NCBI GenBank assembly: GCA_035629075.1 | Contig: DASPIK010000077.1 | Location: forward strand, 1-64,000 | DNA from: JAEZPW01 sp035629075 | Lineage (GTDB): Bacteria; Acidobacteriota; Terriglobia; Terriglobales; Acidobacteriaceae | DNA length: 64,000 bases | Direction of reading: 5' to 3' | Part shown: positions 1 through 8,322 of the stretch, one piece after another | Layout: each line of letters begins with the position of its first letter | How positions within the stretch are numbered: position 1 is the stretch's first letter | Notes under the pieces: model-generated | The model's database searches: none | What the model was told of the DNA's origin: nothing | Seen by the model: the letters and a program-made list of their open reading frames with translations, nothing else | Position numbers and translations under genes: made by a program

Positions 1-309
1 ACCAGTGGTTGGATCAATCTCGGTAACCGGATCGAAGTTAGCGCCTACCTCCTGCTGAAAGTAAATCCTTGCATAGGAAAGGTTCAGTTCATCATCGGTG
101 CAGTGGCCGGCAGTCAGGAAAAGTCGGGGTGAGATCAGGCTACCGGAGCATCGGTGAGAGAACTCGCCGTCCTGGTCATAGAAAACGGCCAATCCGACGT
201 AGGTGTGGAAGGGGTCTGGCTGATAGGTGCCGGTGATGGCCTGCGCAGGTCTGGCAGCACAGATCATCGCGATCACGGTCAACGTGAGGACCGCAAATTT
301 GTGTTTCAT
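1..309 (-). CDS. Trypsin-like serine protease, N-terminal fragment (runs off the left edge)
   Basis: The gene starts at an ATG at 309 with GGAG about five bases upstream and continues past base 1, so only the first 103 codons are present. Residues 1-23 form a signal peptide ending near PAQA. Around residue 47 the segment CSGSLISPRLFLTAGHCT is the classical chymotrypsin-fold (family S1) signature; its TAGHC holds the catalytic histidine. The aspartate and serine would lie outside the window. It is probably an exported or periplasmic endopeptidase. The S1 assignment is firm from the motif. Substrate and full domain layout cannot be seen. Confidence 0.8.
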   Translation of the reverse strand, partial: MKHKFAVLTLTVIAMICAARPAQAITGTYQPDPFHTYVGLAVFYDQDGEFSHRCSGSLISPRLFLTAGHCTDDELNLSYARIYFQQEVGANFDPVTEIDPTTG

Positions 310-508
310 GTGAGCTCCTCCGCGAAAGCGCACGCGCACATCAACTCGCTTTCTAAACAAAAGTGCGGCGGTGCCGAAACATAGTTGCGAAGCTCGCGTG
401 GTGGGTTGCCCTGACTTGCGGGATTGCCAGTCCCGCAGCAGACACTTAGGCACAGAAGGTGGAGGGCGGACGGTGGATAGGTATTCTCGGGGTCTTCGAG
501 CCCATCAG

Positions 509-1438
509 CTACGCGATTGAGGTCATATCGATAACAAAACGATATTTCACATCGCTCTTCAGCATCCTGTCATAAGCTTCATTAATCGCCTGAAGCGGGA
601 TTAGCTCGATATCAGACATAATGCCGTGTTCGCCGCAGAAATTGAGCATCTCCTGGGTCTCTGGAATACCGCCGATCAGTGACCCGGCTAGCTGAAGCCG
701 CTTGAAAATCATGCCTACTACGTCAACCGCAAGCGGTTGTGGCGGTGCTCCGACCTGCACGAGCGTGCCATCGCGCTTGAGCAGGTTGAGGTAGACGTTA
801 ACGTCGTGCTGGGCTGACACCGTGTCCAGGATGAAGTCGAACGTGCCCACGTGCTTGTCCAGTTGCAGCACATCCCTGGTGATGATGACATCGTCCGCGC
901 CGAGGCGCTTGCCGTCTTCCGCCTTTCCCGGCGAAGTCGTGAAAAGCACCGCGTGTGCGCCAAACGCATTCAAAAACTTGAGTGCCATGTGACCGAGTCC
1001 GCCCAGCCCCACCACCCCAACTTTCTGCCCTTTTGCCACTTTCCAGCGCCGAAACGGGGAGTAAGTCGTTATGCCGGCGCAGAGCAGGGGCGCAGTCGCA
1101 GCCAGATCGAGATGCCTGGGTATCTCGAAGACGAAGTGCTCGTCCACAACGATCGTGTTCGAGCATCCGCCGAATGTTGGACAATCTGTTCCCGGTTCCG
1201 GACTGTTGTACGTTCCAACAAAGCCGACTTCGCAGTACTGTTCGAGGCCGGCTTTGCAACTGGTGCATGTCCCGCATGAACCCACCAAGCATCCGACGGC
1301 GGCAACGTCACCTTCTCTAACCCCCTTCACCTGCGAACCGGCCTTCACCACCTGGCCGACAATCTCTTGTCCAGGAACACAAGGGTAGGTCGTATTCTGC
1401 CACTCGTTGCGCGCAGTGTGCAGGTCCGAGTGGCACAC
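509..1438 (-). CDS. Zinc-dependent alcohol dehydrogenase (YahK/CAD type), 5'-truncated
   Basis: This is a medium-chain zinc alcohol/aldehyde reductase that would use NAD(P)H. The structural zinc site (CGTCTSCKAGLEQYC, near residue 55) and the Rossmann glycine motif (VGVVGLGGLGHMALK, near residue 140) are intact. The reading frame opens abruptly at CHSDLHTARNEW, which is normally about 40 residues into this family. Upstream in frame there are only about eight more sense codons before a TAG at 1460-1462, and then the end of the TldE-like gene. The N-terminal strands and first part of the GroES-like fold are therefore missing. The GTG at 1438 has no convincing SD. It is probably a decayed or truncated remnant rather than a working enzyme, though the rest of the frame is undamaged. 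Confidence 0.65.
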   Translation of the reverse strand: MCHSDLHTARNEWQNTTYPCVPGQEIVGQVVKAGSQVKGVREGDVAAVGCLVGSCGTCTSCKAGLEQYCEVGFVGTYNSPEPGTDCPTFGGCSNTIVVDEHFVFEIPRHLDLAATAPLLCAGITTYSPFRRWKVAKGQKVGVVGLGGLGHMALKFLNAFGAHAVLFTTSPGKAEDGKRLGADDVIITRDVLQLDKHVGTFDFILDTVSAQHDVNVYLNLLKRDGTLVQVGAPPQPLAVDVVGMIFKRLQLAGSLIGGIPETQEMLNFCGEHGIMSDIELIPLQAINEAYDRMLKSDVKYRFVIDMTSIA

Positions 1439-1476
1439 TCCACAACCGAACGATTTGGGCTACCGCCGTACTCTCC

Positions 1477-3282
1477 TCATTTTTGAGTGAATGAAGGAAG
1501 CGGCGAAGGCACAACTGGCGGGTTGGGCACCGGGATATTCGCCTTCTTCAACGACAGGTCGGCGAAAAGAATCGACGGCGTGATGAACGAGCCCAGGGCG
1601 AGAATGTCGCCGCTCAAGCCTGCTCCGCCAAAACCCGAAAAGATGGCATTCATCATCGGCACATGCGGCCCTTGATATAGGGTCGGTTTGTCGCCAACTG
1701 CGACGATCTCTTTGAACGAAGTCGGCGTCAGGGAGGTGAACTCCACTCCACGTATGCGCTCTTCGCGGCCGTCGGCGAAAAGCTTGTAGAGTTCCACGCT
1801 GGAGGCGTTTGGAGCGCCTGGAGTCGCCATGCTCCCGGCGAACCGTGCGACCCAACTCAGCCCTCCTTCACTCGCGTGCTTCACCACGATTCCGTATTCA
1901 AGACCGCGCGCCTTTGCGAGTTCGAGCAGACGCTGGCGAAGTGCCGCATTCGTTTCGCTCTTCTTCGCTGTGAGAAACAGGTTGGAAGGAACAGCCCCGA
2001 ACAACCATTTGCTGCCGGTGCTGGCCTTGGCTTCGTCTGTTGGCGTTCGCGTAGCAAGCACTTGCTTGAGAATGCCTGCCTCAACGATGTTCACTTCTTT
2101 CGTCGGGACACCCTCGTCATCAATCACGCGACAACCGAGGAGAGGCACGCCCTCGAACGAGTCGAGTCTCGGTTTGTCGACGACATCCAGAAATGCCGGC
2201 ATTACGCCGGCTCCCAGCTTATCTGTCAGCGGTGTTCCCCCAGATTGGCCGAAAAGCTGGTTCATGGCTGTTTCGAACCGGGGTTCATCGGTTAGCGGGA
2301 ACCGGGCTGCTCCGATAGCGGGCGCGAACACATCTGCCATCACCGCACCCGCCGCTTCACCTTCAAACAGTACTGGTCCGTTGTATCTGTCGACGATGCC
2401 GGCAGCTCGAAGAGCTACCAGGCCCCGAGCAAGCTTCTTAGCCCGCGCAATCACTTCTTCGGACTTGATGTTCTCCATGTAGCGGCTGAACACCGAGAAT
2501 GAGTCTTGCACCGGCAGACCGTCATCAGCCCGGGCATCTGCGCGCACATGAAGAGCGAAGATCGGCTCCGAGCGCGTAAACACGGTTCCTTCGCTGTTCA
2601 GGTAGCGCGTGTAGAGATCGCGCACGACGATGCTGACTTCCGAGTCGAGTATCTCGGGCGTGCCACGAAACACCGCGGAGACGTCTCGTGCCAGCCGCTC
2701 AGCTGCCGTACGATCAAACCTGAACGCCTTGCGTGGCTCTACCATGGACACCGGCGGTTGCGGAGTGAAGTCTGGCAAACTCGCCGTGTACTTACGTGTT
2801 TGCAGCACTGACCGTTTCGAGGCCACGTCGCCGCTCGCCTGCTTGTAAACCTGGTCAGTGCCCAGCCATATCTCCCGGCGGATCTGGTCGTAGTCGTCAT
2901 CCAACGGAAGTCCGCGCACCTGACCTGACCTGCCAAATCGTGGCCCGAAGCCACCGACTGTCAGGAAATTCGTGTTGTCGAAAGCGTAGTCTCCTGCGCG
3001 AACCTGCAGATTCAATGTGCGAGAACGGTTGGATGTGTTGCTGGTCAGCACACCCAAGGTGGCCTCAATGCTGGTAACGTCCGCCTCGTCAACGCGGTAC
3101 TCGATGTAGTACGGCTTTTCCATGCCATCAAGACGAAGCTGAGTTTTGGATCGTTCCATCTCGTCTTTCATGGCTTTCATCACGACATCGTCCTGTGCGA
3201 ACAGGGCAGGAGCCAATGCAAGCACCGCGACCATCAATTTCGCGAGTCTAGTTCTCATCATTTTTCCGTTTGTAAGGCTCAC
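1477..3282 (-). CDS. Exported TldE/PmbA-like protein (TldD partner)
   Basis: A 601-residue member of the TldD/PmbA family. Members pair as TldD-TldE and act as a metalloprotease on unfolded peptides; the TldE side lacks the zinc motif. I see no HExxxH here, consistent with the non-catalytic partner. Unlike the cytosolic E. coli proteins it has a signal peptide (hydrophobic LAKLMVAVLALAPALFAQ near residues 13-30). The GTG start at 3282 is supported by CAGGAG seven bases upstream; two ATGs at 3261 and 3258 are alternatives with a weak SD. The GTG overlaps the stop of the upstream tldD-like gene, so the two are probably translationally coupled and form a heterodimer outside the cytoplasm (inference). 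Confidence 0.8.
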   Translation of the reverse strand: MSLTNGKMMRTRLAKLMVAVLALAPALFAQDDVVMKAMKDEMERSKTQLRLDGMEKPYYIEYRVDEADVTSIEATLGVLTSNTSNRSRTLNLQVRAGDYAFDNTNFLTVGGFGPRFGRSGQVRGLPLDDDYDQIRREIWLGTDQVYKQASGDVASKRSVLQTRKYTASLPDFTPQPPVSMVEPRKAFRFDRTAAERLARDVSAVFRGTPEILDSEVSIVVRDLYTRYLNSEGTVFTRSEPIFALHVRADARADDGLPVQDSFSVFSRYMENIKSEEVIARAKKLARGLVALRAAGIVDRYNGPVLFEGEAAGAVMADVFAPAIGAARFPLTDEPRFETAMNQLFGQSGGTPLTDKLGAGVMPAFLDVVDKPRLDSFEGVPLLGCRVIDDEGVPTKEVNIVEAGILKQVLATRTPTDEAKASTGSKWLFGAVPSNLFLTAKKSETNAALRQRLLELAKARGLEYGIVVKHASEGGLSWVARFAGSMATPGAPNASSVELYKLFADGREERIRGVEFTSLTPTSFKEIVAVGDKPTLYQGPHVPMMNAIFSGFGGAGLSGDILALGSFITPSILFADLSLKKANIPVPNPPVVPSPLPSFTQK

Positions 3283-4973
3283 TTCGAGGCTCCTGAAGGT
3301 GACGGCAGTATAGGTTTCGGGTTCTCCGCTTTTTCTTTGCGCTGGACTTCGATTTGCTCAATCAGCAGCCCAGGAGCGCTGGCTGAGACCGGAACCCATC
3401 CGGATTGCGCACCGCAGACGCCATTGAAGACCTCGGGGCTGTCGTCGGCAGCGGCGATCTTGCTGAACGCAATCAGCGGCGTGCCAATAAGGTCGAGCCC
3501 CCGCACGAGTTCCTCGCGGCCATCAGCGTAGATACGGTAAACGACGGTTGGTAACACGCTGAAGGCGTTCGGGATCGAACGCGACGTGGTAGTGAAGCCA
3601 CCCTCGATGTCCGCGAACAACAGGCCATAAGGCTTCTTGGACTTCTTCAGTCGGTCGATCAGCATTTTCTTCAGTGCTGCTCGCGGCACGGTCTGCGACG
3701 CTTCAACTAGAAGGTTGGACTGCCGTGCCTCTACGTCGTATCCCTGCTGCCGTCGGCCGTGGCCGTTTGACTGGGCGAAGCCTTTTACTGGGGATCGCGA
3801 AAGCAGGAAGTTTCGGAAGATACCCTTATCGACTACCGTGACGCGGTTCGCCTTGACGCCCTCATCGTCGTAGAGATAGTGGCCGACAAGGTCGGTGCCG
3901 TACAGTTGTCGCAGCGTGGGATCGGCATAGACTGACAGAAACTTCGGAAGAACAAGCTGATTGATTTTGTTCTTGAACGTCTGCGCATCGTCGTCGTCGT
4001 TCATTCGGTCGCCTTCAATGCGGTGACCGAATATCTCGTGAAAGAACACGGCGCTGGCACGTCCCGAAAGAATGGCCGGACCGGTATAGGGTTCCGCGAC
4101 AGGCGCCTTTTGCAGGGCCAGCAACATTTGCAGCATCTCGTTCGCGGCCTTGAGTACCGTTTCATCCGAGGGCATTCCTTCCGGCGTGAACGACATGAAG
4201 TTGCGCTGTAGCGGAAGTACCTCGCCATCACTCGCGCGCACCGAAGCGTAAATCGTGAGCCGGTACAGAGGCGCCGAGATCTTGATCTCGCTGCCATCAC
4301 TGTTCACGTATCGGCGAGTTTCCAGTTCGCCGCTCGCAGAGATGTTTGCGCCCAGTATGTCGGGATTGCCACGGAAGACCTGACCGAACCGCCTCACCTT
4401 CTCTTCCCACAGCTTTCTGTCGAACGAAAAGGGCGCATCAGGCTCGGAGTAATGCTGAGGAGGAGCGGCGGAGAAATCCGGCGAACGCTCACTATCGGCG
4501 GGCTTGATCTGCCGGTCTGTCTTCACACCTTCGAATTGCTGGACAGCATTACGATAGTTCCGGTCGGTTTCCAGCCAAAGAGCCACCGCAAGTGCCGCGG
4601 GATCGTCCTCGATCGGTAGCGTTCCACGCGTCTGGCCGAACGTCGAAGTCGCAAAAGCGCGCGACACGGGATGTGTGTTGTCGACGTTGTAATCGCCGAC
4701 ACGAAGGTCGATATCAACCACACGCGATTTGTTGTCGGTGCTGGAAGCTAGTGCTCCGAATGATGAACTGACCGAAATATCGTGGTTGTCCGTCAGTTGG
4801 TAAGAAAGGAAGTATGGCGGAACTGGGGACTTCTTCAGCACTTCGAATGACCGGGTCAGTTCCTGCTTCATTGTGGCGAGCACTGGGTCAGGGATCTTGT
4901 TTTCCTGCGCCAGACCGGCAACGGCAAAGAATAGAAGGACAATCAGTCCTGCGGCACGGGTTCGCAAATGCAC
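3279..4973 (-). CDS. Exported TldD-like zinc metalloprotease
   Basis: A 564-residue TldD-family protein with the zinc motif HEIFGHRIEGD near residue 311 and, near residue 519, the conserved cysteine of VCGAQSGWVPVS that corresponds to the third zinc ligand in TldD. The catalytic centre therefore looks complete. The N-terminus is a clear signal peptide (AAGLIVLLFFAVAGLAQ), which is unusual because classical TldD is cytosolic. The start is a GTG at 4973 with only a weak SD. It lies directly upstream of the TldE-like gene with overlapping stop and start codons. The pair probably degrades or processes peptides in the periplasm; the substrate is unknown. Confidence 0.85.
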   Translation of the reverse strand: MHLRTRAAGLIVLLFFAVAGLAQENKIPDPVLATMKQELTRSFEVLKKSPVPPYFLSYQLTDNHDISVSSSFGALASSTDNKSRVVDIDLRVGDYNVDNTHPVSRAFATSTFGQTRGTLPIEDDPAALAVALWLETDRNYRNAVQQFEGVKTDRQIKPADSERSPDFSAAPPQHYSEPDAPFSFDRKLWEEKVRRFGQVFRGNPDILGANISASGELETRRYVNSDGSEIKISAPLYRLTIYASVRASDGEVLPLQRNFMSFTPEGMPSDETVLKAANEMLQMLLALQKAPVAEPYTGPAILSGRASAVFFHEIFGHRIEGDRMNDDDDAQTFKNKINQLVLPKFLSVYADPTLRQLYGTDLVGHYLYDDEGVKANRVTVVDKGIFRNFLLSRSPVKGFAQSNGHGRRQQGYDVEARQSNLLVEASQTVPRAALKKMLIDRLKKSKKPYGLLFADIEGGFTTTSRSIPNAFSVLPTVVYRIYADGREELVRGLDLIGTPLIAFSKIAAADDSPEVFNGVCGAQSGWVPVSASAPGLLIEQIEVQRKEKAENPKPILPSPSGASK

Positions 4974-5219
4974 CTCGAAAACATTGAATGTTCAGAGAAC
5001 TGGCGCACCTTCTCCCGTTCCAATGAAGAGCAGGTGACAACTTTCAGGTGCAAAGAATTCTCGCAGCGCATGATACGTGCTACTGGCCGCCTTAGAAAGT
5101 GACTTTTGTGCGTTCATTGGTCGCCAGACGAATGGAATCGAGGTGCGGGCAAGTCCGTTCAAACTCAGCTGTCGAGAATAGAAACTAACCACCCGGGTAT
5201 CTACTACCGAGGTTCGTCT

Positions 5220-5701
5220 ATGCCGAAAGACCAGCAACAGTCTCTTCGAGAACACGTGCTCTATTTGCTCAGGGGTGGCGGCGCCCACTTGGACTTCGAC
5301 GCCGCGGTCGCTGACCTGTCGCCCGAACTACGGGGCGCGAAACCGCTTAACATCCCTCATACGGCGTGGCGCTTGCTGGAACACATGAGGCTCGCCCAAT
5401 GGGACATTCTGGATTTCTGTGTCAACCCGAACTACCAGGAGATGACTTTTCCCGACGACTACTGGCCAAAGGCCGATGCTCCTGCGACCGATGAAGAGTG
5501 GAAACGCAGCATCGAGCAGTTCCGGCTCGATCTGGACAAACTGGAACGGCTTGTGAGCAGCCCGAAAACTGATCTTTGGCCAAAATCCCCTGGGGCGACG
5601 GACAGACATACCTGCGTGAGGCACTTCTGGTGGCCGATCATAATGCTTACCACCTTGGCGAATTAGTAACTGTCCGACGGGCACTCGGGGCGTGGAAGTA
5701 G
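5220..5701 (+). pseudogene. DinB-family metal-dependent protein, single-base frameshift
   Basis: DinB/YfiT-like four-helix bundle proteins bind a metal through three histidines, often for bacillithiol or glutathione-type thiol transfer. From ATG 5220 the frame reads through His47 (PHTAWRLLEH) to DLWPK near 5580. The expected continuation IPWGDGQTYLREALLVADHN and then AYHLGELVTVRRALGAW follows in the next frame, ending at TAG 5699-5701. Adding one T to the TTT run at 5575-5577 restores a continuous 160-residue protein with all three histidines. As read, the product loses the last two ligands. It is either a sequencing error or a recent inactivation. The family assignment is strong. Confidence 0.75.
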
Positions 5702-6070
5702 TGGTAACGGCCAGGTGGGATCGTCAGCGGGGAACACCTGTCAATATGCCCAGAATGCGCGAAGGTGTCATGCACCGAAAGGCGCAAACTGGCCAAAGTT
5801 GTGCTCATACGGACGAGTTGATGTGCGGCAGTGACTCGGAGATTATTAATTTTCTTCAACACGAAAATGTGCAAAACCAGCCGAGCGATAGCTACGGTGA
5901 ACTGCTTCAGGTCGGAGCGGGAGGGTCAGGGTACCACCGTTGCAAGTGATGAGAAAGACAATGGTTGCGAGCTGCCCCAGTTTCGCAGCAATCGAGGTAA
6001 GTAGCTGAAACCCCTCTGTTTTCAGTGTTCCTGGTCTGAAATTCCACACAGATTTCCACAGGTTGAAGGC
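5702..6070. other. Intergenic stretch with no gene recognised
   Basis: About 370 bases between the DinB-like gene and the terminator of the tonB-like gene. Short open frames exist on both strands but none shows a family motif, a good SD or gene-like composition. It contains an AT-rich patch near 5843-5860. I see no RNA gene or repeat. Confidence 0.5.
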
Positions 6071-6074
6071 TTCG

Positions 6075-6105
6075 CAAAACGGAAACGCGGGCGTTTCCGC
6101 CCGCG
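6075..6105 (-). terminator. Rho-independent terminator of the tonB-like gene
   Basis: An 8-bp GC-rich stem (6086-6093 with 6098-6105) closes a four-base loop. Read on the minus strand it is followed by the T-rich run TTTCCGTTTT. It lies about 30 bases after the stop of the minus-strand tonB-like gene. Confidence 0.75.
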
Positions 6106-6133
6106 CTTCGAAGGTGCTACTCCGGTCCCGTGC

Positions 6134-6883
6134 TCAGTGAACCGCCAGCGTGAACCGCACGGTGATCTGCGTCTCGACCTCGACCGGCTGACCGTTCAGC
6201 ACGGTTGGTCGATATCGCCACTGCCGGACGGCGTCCATTGCCGCACCGACCAGGTACGGATGACCGCTCAGAGTCCGCAGGTTCTGGATGCGACCATCGC
6301 GGCCGATCACCGCCACCAGGACGACTTCGCCCTGAGTGCGGGTGATCTTGGCCACATGCGGATACTGTGGTTCCACGCGGCTGATCAGCATGCCGGGATC
6401 CATCACCGACACGCGGATCGCCTTGGGCACAACCTCCCGAGGCGCAGCCTCGACCGGAACCGGCTTGAACAGACTCGTCAGCAACGTATTGCCGGGGCGC
6501 TCATTCGGCTCGCCAACACCGCCTTCAATGCAACCTACGCACTCGACAGAGTTGCCGACCTGCGGCGGCGCCACTTCCGGCTCCTTCGGGATATAAATGT
6601 CTCGCGGTATCTCGCTCGGTTCGCGAATGACACCGTCATTTTGTAGCTCAGCCGGCACCTTCACCAGCGTCGTGCGCATTTCTTCCGGCACCTTCGGCCT
6701 CGCGGCAGGTGGCGGCGGCACCGGTTCGCTGAAGCGCAGACCGGGCAGAGCTTGCGTATAGATCAACGGAAACAGGACCATCGCCCCAACGGCAACGGCC
6801 TCCAGCGCAAAAGAGACCATCGTGGCAAAGCCACGGCGCGCACGAGTGTCGCGAGAAGTTTCGACAAGGGATTCGAGGAACAT
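6134..6883 (-). CDS. tonB: TonB family energy transducer
   Basis: A 249-residue inner-membrane anchored TonB protein that would pass proton-motive energy to outer-membrane receptors. Residues about 22-45 form the single transmembrane helix, followed by a proline-rich spacer (EPVPPPPAARP). The last 80 residues are the TonB C-terminal domain, with PQYP, an AVIGRDGRI strand and QWRYRPTVLNGQPVEV. ATG 6883 is chosen because AGGAG lies eight bases upstream; the frame itself stays open 29 codons further. The spacer carries a C-V-G-C pair near residue 117, an unexpected feature in a periplasmic linker. It has no ExbBD neighbour in the window. Confidence 0.88.
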   Translation of the reverse strand: MFLESLVETSRDTRARRGFATMVSFALEAVAVGAMVLFPLIYTQALPGLRFSEPVPPPPAARPKVPEEMRTTLVKVPAELQNDGVIREPSEIPRDIYIPKEPEVAPPQVGNSVECVGCIEGGVGEPNERPGNTLLTSLFKPVPVEAAPREVVPKAIRVSVMDPGMLISRVEPQYPHVAKITRTQGEVVLVAVIGRDGRIQNLRTLSGHPYLVGAAMDAVRQWRYRPTVLNGQPVEVETQITVRFTLAVH

Positions 6884-7153
6884 CGTAGTGCTCCTTTCTC
6901 CCCATCTCGCCGCCACCGGTGATGGGGTTACCGGCGGTCGGCTAACTTCTACTGCTATCGCTATTGACACTCGACGTTCGAGAAATGTTCCAGGATCTGG
7001 GTGTTAGGTTTCAGGCTATTAGGCTATTAGGTTTCGATTGCGTTATCCAAGCTGCGAGCAGGACAGAGCGCTAGCTACCCAACACCTAACCACAAAAAAC
7101 CCGACACCCTCTTTCAAGCATCACTCCCAAGCTGCTGCGCATCCCATCCGCGC

Positions 7154-7756
7154 ATGACCTGGATCAAAACGCTCAACATGGAAGAGCTGCCGGAGAAGGC
7201 TCGAGAGTTGATACAGGCACAGCACGCCCTGTATCCACCCGAGTACGCGACCCCTGTGTTTTCGCAGGAGGATGCCACGAACGGAATCGTGGCGTCGCAC
7301 ACGTTGATTCCCGAGGCGCTGTATCACGCATTCGGAACTTTCGGCGTGCTGATGTCGCCCGATCTGCCACTGACTCGCCGCCAGCACGAGATGATCACGA
7401 CCGTCGTCTCGGCGACGAACCGATGTTTTTATTGAGTGGAATCGCACGCAGAGTTTCTGCGTAGGGTGACGCTCGATGACGAACTCGTGGCAGCGTTGAA
7501 GCGGGACTACCGAACGGCCAAGATTGATGACCGTGATCGTGCCATGCTTGATTTCGTCTACAAGCTGACCAGGGACGCAACACAAATCACGCGCGCCGAC
7601 CACGCACGCCTTCGTGAAGCGGGATTCGACGACCGCGGCATTCTCCAGATCACGCTGATCGCAGCCTGGTTCAACTACATCAACAAAGTGGCGGACGCGC
7701 TCGGCGTCGGCCGCGACTGGCAAGAGCCGCAAGTAACCCGTGAGGCGGCAGGATAG
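7154..7756 (+). CDS. AhpD-family peroxidase-related protein, probable selenoprotein (UGA at 7433-7435)
   Basis: The frame runs from ATG 7154 to TAG 7754-7756 with one in-frame TGA at codon 94; before and after it the protein is a normal 200-residue carboxymuconolactone decarboxylase/AhpD-family member. The motif reads E-x11-C-F-Y-(UGA)-V-E-S-H, which fits the AhpD catalytic pattern E-x11-C-x-x-C-x3-H, with the UGA exactly at the second, peroxide-attacking cysteine. A hairpin shaped like a bacterial SECIS lies 11-27 bases downstream. The likely product is a C-x-x-U peroxidase-like redox enzyme. The alternative is a nonsense mutation. No selenocysteine machinery (selA, selB, selC, selD) lies in the window. 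The next gene starts two bases after the stop. Confidence 0.75.
7433..7462 (+). promoter_or_regulatory. Candidate bacterial SECIS element
   Basis: After the TGA at 7433-7435 the bases 7446-7452 and 7456-7462 form a 7-bp perfect stem (ACGCAGA with TCTGCGT) around GTT, or a 6-bp stem around AGTTT. The apical G-U lies 18-19 bases after the UGA. In E. coli fdhF the apical GGUC loop lies about 19-22 bases after UGA on a similar GCA/UGC upper stem. The bulged U of fdhF is not obvious here. The hairpin is inside the coding sequence, as expected for bacterial SECIS elements. Confidence 0.6.
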
Positions 7757-7758
7757 AA

Positions 7759-8202
7759 ATGAAACTACTTCTGCTCAGTCTGGTTCTTCTCACCTTCGTT
7801 CCTGTTATTGCTCACGCGCAAGGCGCGCAGAGGCCGCCAGAGCCTCACGTCGTCAAGTACTACTACAAGGTGAAGTGGGGCCACCAGCAGGAGTTCCTTT
7901 CACTATTCCGCAAGAACCACCTGCCCATTTTGCAACAACAGGTGCGATCGGGACGAATGGTGTCGGTCGATATGGTTGCGCCCCGCTACCACGCACCCGA
8001 AGAGTCTCGCTGGGACTACCGCGTGACCATCGTCTTCAAAGACGCGGCACGGGCCATGGAAGGCGATCCGCCGGACTTGATCAAGCAACTCTATCCCGAC
8101 CAGGCCACGTTCAAGCGCGAAGAACAGCGCCGCTTCGAGATCCTCGAGGCGCACTGGGACCTGCCCATCACCAAGGTCGATCTCGAGAAAGCGCAGCCTT
8201 GA
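7759..8202 (+). CDS. Exported small protein, possibly of dimeric alpha/beta-barrel fold
   Basis: A 147-residue protein with a clear signal peptide (LLLLSLVLLTFVPVIAHAQ). The mature part has the beta-alpha-beta rhythm of ferredoxin-like alpha/beta-barrel proteins (KYYYKVKWGHQQEFLSLFRK, then WDYRVTIVFKD), but I do not recognise a specific family. It starts two bases after the stop of the AhpD-family gene, with AGGA upstream, so it is almost certainly co-transcribed with it. A role alongside a redox enzyme is inference from this spacing only. Confidence 0.7.
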   Translation: MKLLLLSLVLLTFVPVIAHAQGAQRPPEPHVVKYYYKVKWGHQQEFLSLFRKNHLPILQQQVRSGRMVSVDMVAPRYHAPEESRWDYRVTIVFKDAARAMEGDPPDLIKQLYPDQATFKREEQRRFEILEAHWDLPITKVDLEKAQP

Positions 8203-8322
8203 GACCTTCTATATGCACGTGCGGTCAGGAGAGCACCTGCATCAGGCTGCTTGTCACACGTAATCCGCAGGAAATGTAAAGAGTCGCCGAGTCGCAGAAC
8301 TCCACCGTAGGTGCTGCTAAAC

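Noticed and set aside
417..437. 7-bp hairpin after the alcohol dehydrogenase remnant
   Set aside because: No T tract on the minus strand, so not a convincing terminator.
4992..5288. 98-codon minus-strand frame upstream of tldD
   Set aside because: Overlaps the DinB-like gene on the other strand and shows no motif.
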